Below are positions 58,379-64,000 of a stretch of DNA of 64,000 nt, in pieces. The translations under genes were made by a program, and so were the position numbers. Source of the DNA: Chara braunii (Eukaryota; Streptophyta; Charophyceae; Charales; Characeae). The DNA lies in contig BFEA01000063.1 in NCBI GenBank assembly GCA_003427395.1, positions 3,970,278-4,034,277 of the forward strand, read 5' to 3'. How positions within the stretch are numbered: position 1 is the stretch's first letter; the number at the start of each line of letters is the position of its first letter. The notes below the pieces were generated by a model that saw only the letters and a program-made list of their open reading frames with translations, was not told the origin of the DNA and did no database searches.

Positions 58379-58796
58379 TGTGTGTGTTTATTTTGGGTAG
58401 ATGAGGCGACAGGAATGTGGACTTCGTGAAGTCATGTCCTGCTTGATAGGATCTTCCAACATTGATGAGGGTTGAGGTTACTACAAAAGTTATGGGATTG
58501 CGCAGGGTTATGTATGTTTGGGACTGTTGATTGGCTAACCGAGGATGTATGTTTGTATCCTTGTCGAAGCACTCTGACTAACGTTCATCTTCTCTAAGTT
58601 AGACTGACTCAAGTCAAAAGTCGGTTGAAGGTCTTCTGAGAAATACCTAACGAGGTGCGAGTTCCCGTGTGAACTTCCTCATTAGGTGTTTTATCGAGTC
58701 ATTGGGATGTGGTCCCGTGTGGCCTGCTCGTCCAACTTTAAAACCTTCAATTGACCTAAGACACATGGGTTCTTCTAAAAGGGGTGAACTAGCAAG

Positions 58797-59340
58797 GGTA
58801 ATAAGAGGGGTGAGGTCTCGAGAGACCCGCCTTATTACCTGAATTTGCTTTAAGTAAGGAAATGTGGTAATAGGAGGAGCGAGATCTCGTGAGGTCTTCC
58901 CTATTACCAACCAACACCAAAGGATGCTGATAGGAGGAGCAAGGTTCCGTGAAACCTGCCCTATCGCAGGCGCATCCTGGCAAAAAAAGGATGGTGATAG
59001 GAGAAGCAAGGTTACGTGAAACCTGCCCTATCGTCGACGAATCCTAACAAAAAACGGGATGGTGATAAGAGGAGCAAGGTTCCGTGAGGCCTGCCCTATC
59101 ACCGACAAATCCTGGCAAAAGAGGATGGTGATAGGAGGAGCAAGGTTCCGTGAGGCCTGCCCTATCGCCGACGAATTCTTGCAAAAGGAGATGGTGATAG
59201 GAGGATCAAGGTTCCGTGAGACCTTCCCTATCACCGACAAATCCTAACAAAAGAGGATGGTACTAGGAGGAGTAGATCTCGTGAGATCTACCCTATTACC
59301 AAGTGGTGTCGCACAGTGATAAGAGAAGCAAGCCCCGTGC
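58797..59340. repeat. About 66-bp tandem array of hairpin units
   Basis: Eight units plus a partial ninth. Outer arms are of the type GGTGATAGG...CCTATCACC (nine bases) and enclose an inner stem of the type AGGTT...AACCT around CCGTGA or CGTG. Units start at about 58797, 58866, 58926, 58993, 59060, 59126, 59193 and 59258. Several units differ in both arms so that pairing is kept. The array lies just beyond the 3' coding end of gypsy copy 1. Confidence 0.92.
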
Positions 59341-59743
59341 AGTCTGCCTGCCCCGGCGGCCTGGCTGGGCTGGGCCTCTGCCCAGAAGCTTCCAGTAGGC
59401 CCCAAGAGGTTGTGCCCCTGTTGCAGTTGTTGGGCCTTGTTTGGTTGGGCCTCCCAACTTTCTTTGTATGAAGTTGCGATTCTGGCCCAGGGCCTGCATT
59501 TCAAGAAAAGTCGGGAAGGTCATATAATATCATTGTTGTTCGGCCTATGTTTCCCTCAACCAACTGGCGCATCACAACTGCCTGGCCCCCAACTACAAAA
59601 TTGACAGCCATAGGCCTCTTGAGATTTGTTAGGTCCGCTTTCACTTAGGGCGCGCATTTGTAATAGGGGCCCCTTAGGCCTGACGAGGATCCAGATCCTC
59701 CCATTCCCTCCTCCTTTACTTCGACAGTCCTCTGAGAAGTCTT

Positions 59744-60328
59744 CTAATCTGCATGCATCTTTCCCTTGAGTTCTCTTTCATAGCCTGCAATCACTTGAGG
59801 TGTTGTTCGCAGGAGTTCTTCTCTAGTGAACTACCGGTCTTCGTTGGGATCAAGATGATGTCTGAATCTGACACGATATTGCGTTCTCGACTTGGGAAGG
59901 CGGCCTCTGCCCGACGGTTTAGGCACTAGCATCATTCGATGCTCCACGATTCCGTCGATGTCGACTTCACCATCCATGGTTGGGAGCATTGATTGTCTGG
60001 AGGGAACATGTGCAGTCTCTGCGAAAGGTGCCAGCTTTGAGGCGTGGAAAACTGGATGTGTGCGTAAGTGAGGTGGGATGGGAATCACATAGGAAGGTTC
60101 GTTTATCTGATCCCCAACTATACCTAGGACCTCCCAAAGACCGAAATACTTTGGCATCAATTTGCGAGATATGCCCAGTTCTTGACCCAGTTCAGATGAT
60201 TTGACCGAGACTCTATCTCCTACCTGAAAGTGAGAGGGCCGTCTATGCTTATTCTCATATGCGACCATCTTGAGATTTTCTAATATGTTCGACCGCCTGC
60301 TGCAGCATCTGCTCATACTTGACAGCAA
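59744..60328 (-). pseudogene. GPY/F-like region and chromodomain of gypsy copy 1
   Basis: The frame 60328-59831 contains FQVGDRVSVKSSELGQELG, PKYFGLWEVLGIVGD and HPVFHASKLAPF (GPY/F-like), then VDIDGIVEHRMM and TQYRVRFRHHLDPNEDR, a chromodomain. It ends at a TAG (59833-59831) where chromodomains have a Trp. The same frame continues for 28 more codons (FTREELLRTTPQVIAGYERE, then LKGKMHAD) to a second stop at 59744. The first stop is therefore a premature one. The tail resembles the C-terminus of gypsy copy 2. Confidence 0.87.
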
Positions 60329-60336
60329 ACTCTATG

Positions 60337-61271
60337 CTACCAAGTGTTGCAGTTAGCTGTTTTTTTAGTAGCAGGACCAAGTGTTGTTCTGGGCTTCCAG
60401 CCAAGTTGCAATTGGTTGGGAGTCATACCAGTAGTATTATGCACAACATTGTTATACAGGCTGGTGACGAGAGGTGACTTCTCGTCCCAGTCATCCTGAC
60501 TTGGCTTAATATAATGTCGAAGCAGGTGTTGTACTACTCGGTTCATCTGTTATATCTGGCCATTTGACTCAGGGTGGTTCCCTGATGTCATTTGCAGCTT
60601 GGTGCCCATTTGCTCAGTTGTTGATTGTCACAGTTCGCTGGTAAATCTTACAGCCCTATCACTTACTATAGGTGTAGGGAGTCCGAAATCACGTATCCAT
60701 TTATCCAGAAACAGTTTGATGACGTAATCAATTTTAGCAGTTTCCGACATAGCGATAAGCCTTGCATACTTGGAAAAGCGCTCCACTATAACGAAGATGT
60801 GTCTCTTGCCATCCCTGCTGGTCACAAGAGTATCCATGAAGTCCATGGACACACTCTAACCGGACCTTCAGGAATCGGCAAGGGCTTGAGAAGCCCAAGC
60901 GGAGCCTGAGTCCTAGGTTTGTCCCATTGGCAAACCTGGCAGGTTTGAACATATCTCTTGGCATCTTGCATTATAAAAGACCACAAGAATCTTTGCACTA
61001 AGTTAGTTGAAGTCTTCTTATAATCGAAATGGTCAGTTGCATCATGACATTCTCCTAAAAACAAACTACGAAGAGACTCTCTATCTGGGACACACAATCT
61101 TTTATTCCCTGCCTTCTCAAGAAACAACAAGCCATCTACCATCGTAAATTCGTCAAAACTTACCTTATCTTTCGCTTGAAATTTGCGAATGATCTCAGAC
61201 ATAACTGGATCTTGCTGATAGGCTTCCACCAAGGATCGAGTTACATCATCTGATATACCAAACTCAGTCAC
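60337..61271 (-). pseudogene. Integrase of gypsy copy 1 (third catalytic residue is a stop)
   Basis: The zinc-binding module (60822-61271 frame) is complete: ECHDATDHF followed by CQVC. A one-base frameshift near 60855 leads to the core (60628-60852), with the first catalytic Asp in SMDFMDTL and the second in IVSDRAVRF. In the same frame downstream, the third acidic residue is a TAA (60552-60550), between NGQI and QMNRVV. A GAA to TAA change would explain it. Another frameshift near 60330 separates it from the chromodomain region. Confidence 0.9.
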
Positions 61272-61387
61272 TAGTGCTCCCAGATAATCTGCCCTTCATG
61301 ATAGTGCATCAACCACTTTGTTGTACTCTCCCTTGATTGGGTCAAGTTGATACTCATACATGTCTTGAGTGCCTCAGAGAGTACATG

Positions 61388-62584
61388 CTATGTCTTGATC
61401 CAGCGCAAAGTCTCATGCTCATATCTCAAGTAGATGAATCTGCCTAGGAGATATTGTCTCCAATCGACCAACGCTTTGTAGAGGGCATAGAGCTCACACT
61501 CATACGTGGACTTCGCTAACTTCTCAGATGACATCTTCTTACTCATGTACTCGATGGGCCTCAACTTTTTCCCCTCCTTTTGTGCAAGGACCGTACCTAT
61601 GCTATATTGGTTGATGTCTATGGTCACGACAAAGGGCTGCTCAGGATCTTAAAGTTTGAGGACTTCATAATGTGTTGGAGCATACTTCAATTTCTTGAAG
61701 TTTGCTTCACACTCTTCGGTCCGCTCCCAAGGGGTGTCAAGGCGAGTAAGATCTGTTAGTGGGGAAGCTGTAGTACGTCATTTTTTAAAGAACAGACGAT
61801 AGTAGTCTGTCATCCCCAAAAACGATCGGACCTCAGTAACAGTTCGAGGTCTGGGCTAGTCTCATATGCTGGTCACTTTGGCATCGTCCGACCTTAACCC
61901 ATCCGCAGAAATTTCATGACCCAAGTACACGATCTTGGTGCGAACAAACTTGCATTTCTCCAAGTTGACCTTGTACTGGTGTTGTCTTAGGAGACCTAAC
62001 ATTGTTCTCAAGTGTTCAGCGTGCTCCTCTACAACCTTTCTAAAGATAAGGATATCGTCGAGGTACACGACGATAAACTTGTCTAAGTAATCATGACACA
62101 TCTTATTCATTGCGTGCTGGAAAGTTCCAAGGGTATTGCATAGGCCAAAGGGCATCACCACAAACTCGTATAGACCATACCTGGTCTGGAAAGTGGTTTT
62201 GTGCTGGTACTTAGGTCTAATGGCAATTTGATGGTATCCGAACTTTAGATCTATCTTAGTAAAGTACCGGCATCCCTGCACTCTATCCAGTACGTCGTCG
62301 ATGCGGGGTCAGGGTTGTGGGTTCTTTACGATAATGGCATTGAGGCCCCTATAGTCAATGCACATCCTTAAGGTACCTCCCTTCTTAGGAACAAATAGGA
62401 CAGGAGCATCGTAAGGGGAGGTACTAGGTCGAATTCATCCTGTCTCTGTGAGCTCTTTGAGTTGGCGGCGGAGTTCGTCCAACTCCGCAAGAGACATCCT
62501 ATAGATCCGTCCTCTAGGTACTTTGCTACCAGGGATGACTTCTATCGCGTGGACAACCTCGCTTTCCACCACACCAGTGGGCTC
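61388..62584 (-). pseudogene. Reverse transcriptase and RNase H of gypsy copy 1
   Basis: The frame runs from the primer-grip-side region ([25 protein letters not shown]) through FTKIDLKFGYHQI (first catalytic Asp) and MPFGLCNT to VVYLDDIL (catalytic pair, 62065-62054). It then continues through the thumb (FLGMTDYYRLF) to RNase H (VTIDINQYSIGTVLAQ, STYECELYAL, WRQYLLGRF). In-frame stops appear before EPTG, before IRPS, before PRIDD and twice before PRPRT. The enzyme would copy element RNA into DNA in virus-like particles. Confidence 0.92.
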
Positions 62585-63142
62585 CTAAAAAATGTCTAAA
62601 TACTGTGTGACAACTACTTCTATCTCCGGGGGTGATTTTACGACCTTCCCTTTCTCAGAGACAAAGACTAAGTACATGTCTTCCTCGCAATTTTGTTTAT
62701 AGTAGTTATAGAAGGAAGATGCACACATGCACTCGTAGTTTTTCACTAGACTGCTAGCTTTAAACTTCTGCAGTCTAACGGTTCTACCATTGGGCAACTT
62801 GTGGATCATCACCTTTGTATCCCAATCGAATTGAGGTTGTGCAACCTGGAGGTAGTACATGCCTAGTAACATGTCGAATGGCAGCTCGTCACTGACTAGG
62901 AATGAAATTTTATGTCTCAATTCCTCTCCTCCATAGGAGAAGGTGCAGACTACGTCCTTGACATAGTCTTGTACAACCATGCGGTGCTTGTTGGCTAACG
63001 TTGATACTACAAATCTGCTAAGTCGTTGCACTTGGTCCCATAAGCGCAACTTATCCACACAAGCACGACTGATGAAGTTTCGCGTAAAGCCTATGTCAGC
63101 GAAGGCACCCGCTTTGCGGCCACCTACATCAATCTCTACCAC
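62585..63142 (-). pseudogene. Aspartic protease of gypsy copy 1
   Basis: MVEIDVGGRKAGAFADIGFT holds the active-site triad as Asp-Ile-Gly (63097-63089) where retropepsins have Asp-Ser-Gly or Asp-Thr-Gly. The flap-side motif FDMLLGMYYL follows at about 62879-62850. The protein would cut the Gag-Pol polyprotein. Loss of the hydroxyl residue would impair it. The region 63143-63477 leads into gag and has no separate motif. Confidence 0.85.
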
Positions 63143-63477
63143 GAAATGTTCATCCCTAGGACCTTAACTAATCATCGCCCAAGAGTCTTTGGGGTCCTTC
63201 CCTAACCACTCGGTCTGTAGCTCTTTTAGGGACTCAGACACATCTCTCGAATAGAGCATTGGTGGGTCTGAATATGTCTACAAGGCGATGGATGGGTCAC
63301 TAGCATTGGCCAACAACTGAAGTGAGGAAGGCAATGTTACCACTTCAGCACGAGTAAGAGCGACTAACACTCCTACTGGCCCGAGGTATTTCCCTGCGAA
63401 GTGCTCGCAGAAGCACCACCAGGGTTCGAAGGAAAGCCCAACACTGTTGGAGAGGCTACCTTCGTTGTGACCTTCTT

Positions 63478-64000
63478 GCCTCGGCAAGTTTAGGACATGT
63501 GGTCATAATTGCCACAGTTCATACAAGTTCCCCTAGCTACTCGATCTCTCCACACCTCGTAATCTAGACCAAGTTTTATCCATGTGCGTGTTCCTCGGTC
63601 GCCCTGACCCTTGGACCGGCCTATCTTCTGCTTCTCGGTCCCCTTAGCCTTCTCTTTAATAGGTGTTACGACTCCCCCATCCGAAGTCTCACTGGCTCCA
63701 TCATGCTCTGTGTCTTCCCCATAGTCTGGGAAATCGCCAATCTCAGTCGCCCGATCATCATGGTCGACGAACATGAGTTGGCCTTTCCTCTTCCAGTCTT
63801 TTGGGGAAGTCTCTTCTTCCTACCATCTGATTGACCTGGATGCGCGGACCCAAGCTTAGCCTCTATATCTAAGGCTTTCTTGTTGAACGTAGCGAAGCTA
63901 TGTACGTCGATGTTGGCCTCATCCACCAGTTTATTTTTGCTGTAGGCAGGCATCTCAAATAATTTGCGAGGAGCACCTGCGGGTCGTAGCGTACACCAAG
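63478..64000 (-). pseudogene. C-terminal gag of gypsy copy 1 with broken zinc knuckle
   Basis: The 63666-63953 frame (YSKNKLVDEANIDVHSF) passes by a frameshift near 63780 into the 63490-63774 frame, acidic then Lys-rich. That frame ends in CMNCGNYDHMS, a stop, then TC. The C-x2-C-x4-H-x4-C spacing of a zinc knuckle is complete, but a TAA (63489-63487) sits between the His and the last Cys. The N-terminal part lies beyond the window edge. Confidence 0.8.

Larger units (their letters stand above)
59744..64000 (-). mobile_element. Ty3/gypsy chromovirus copy 1 (gag to chromodomain; runs off the window)
   Basis: In minus-strand order: C-terminal gag with a zinc knuckle, aspartic protease, reverse transcriptase, RNase H, integrase and chromodomain. 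Protease, RT and RNase H share one frame (63142 to 61388) broken by several stops. Gag, the integrase zinc region, the integrase core and the chromodomain are in other frames. Integrase after RNase H defines Ty3/gypsy, and the chromodomain places it with chromoviruses. The 5' LTR lies outside the window. I did not find the 3' LTR boundary. Confidence 0.93.

Noticed and set aside
58797-59340. Possible CRISPR array
   Set aside because: The whole 66-bp unit, including inter-stem sequence, is conserved. There are no unique spacers and no cas genes, and the DNA is clearly eukaryotic.

Overview
The window looks like nuclear DNA of a large, repeat-rich eukaryote of the green lineage. No bacterial-style gene density or operons are seen. 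I found no intact host gene. Recognisable coding sequence belongs to transposable elements, plus one short insert of plastid psaB. The psaB fragment, the chromodomain Ty3/gypsy elements and a Penelope-like element with an N-terminal endonuclease (a type reported from green algae and spike mosses, among others) together suggest a streptophyte or green alga, or an early land plant. A charophyte alga would fit, but that is inference.

Layout. 0-9 kb: microsatellites, a perfect 50-bp inverted repeat enclosing a complete hammerhead ribozyme motif (876-935), and a family of about 170-210 bp elements ending in TTAA. 9-13.6 kb: AT-rich DNA with no recognised gene. 13.65-16.34 kb: a 1.34-kb tandem duplication. 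16.3-23.8 kb: more repeats, including one copy (A) of a Mutator-like non-autonomous element. 23.9-35.1 kb: a cluster of about 735-bp elements inserted in TA microsatellites and broken by an assembly gap. The last of them is split by a 7.2-kb Penelope-like element on the minus strand, which itself carries a tRNA-headed, poly(A)-tailed insert of about 0.95 kb.

35.3-36.5 kb: a 0.45-kb tandem duplication abutting the psaB insert. 37-50 kb: several minisatellite-like arrays and two further copies (B, C) of the Mutator-like element. 51.0-53.6 kb: a 5'-truncated, frameshifted Ty3/gypsy chromovirus. 58.8-59.3 kb: an array of about 66-bp hairpin units with compensatory changes. 59.7-64.0 kb: a second Ty3/gypsy chromovirus covering gag to chromodomain, running off the window edge.

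How the parts relate. Every recognised protein-coding element is on the minus strand and decayed by stops and frameshifts. In both gypsy copies the third catalytic residue of integrase is lost. In the Penelope-like element the endonuclease signature residues survive while the polymerase motif is damaged. The most notable items are the hammerhead motif, the Penelope-like element with its upstream Gly/Asn-rich CCHC segment, and the covarying hairpin array.
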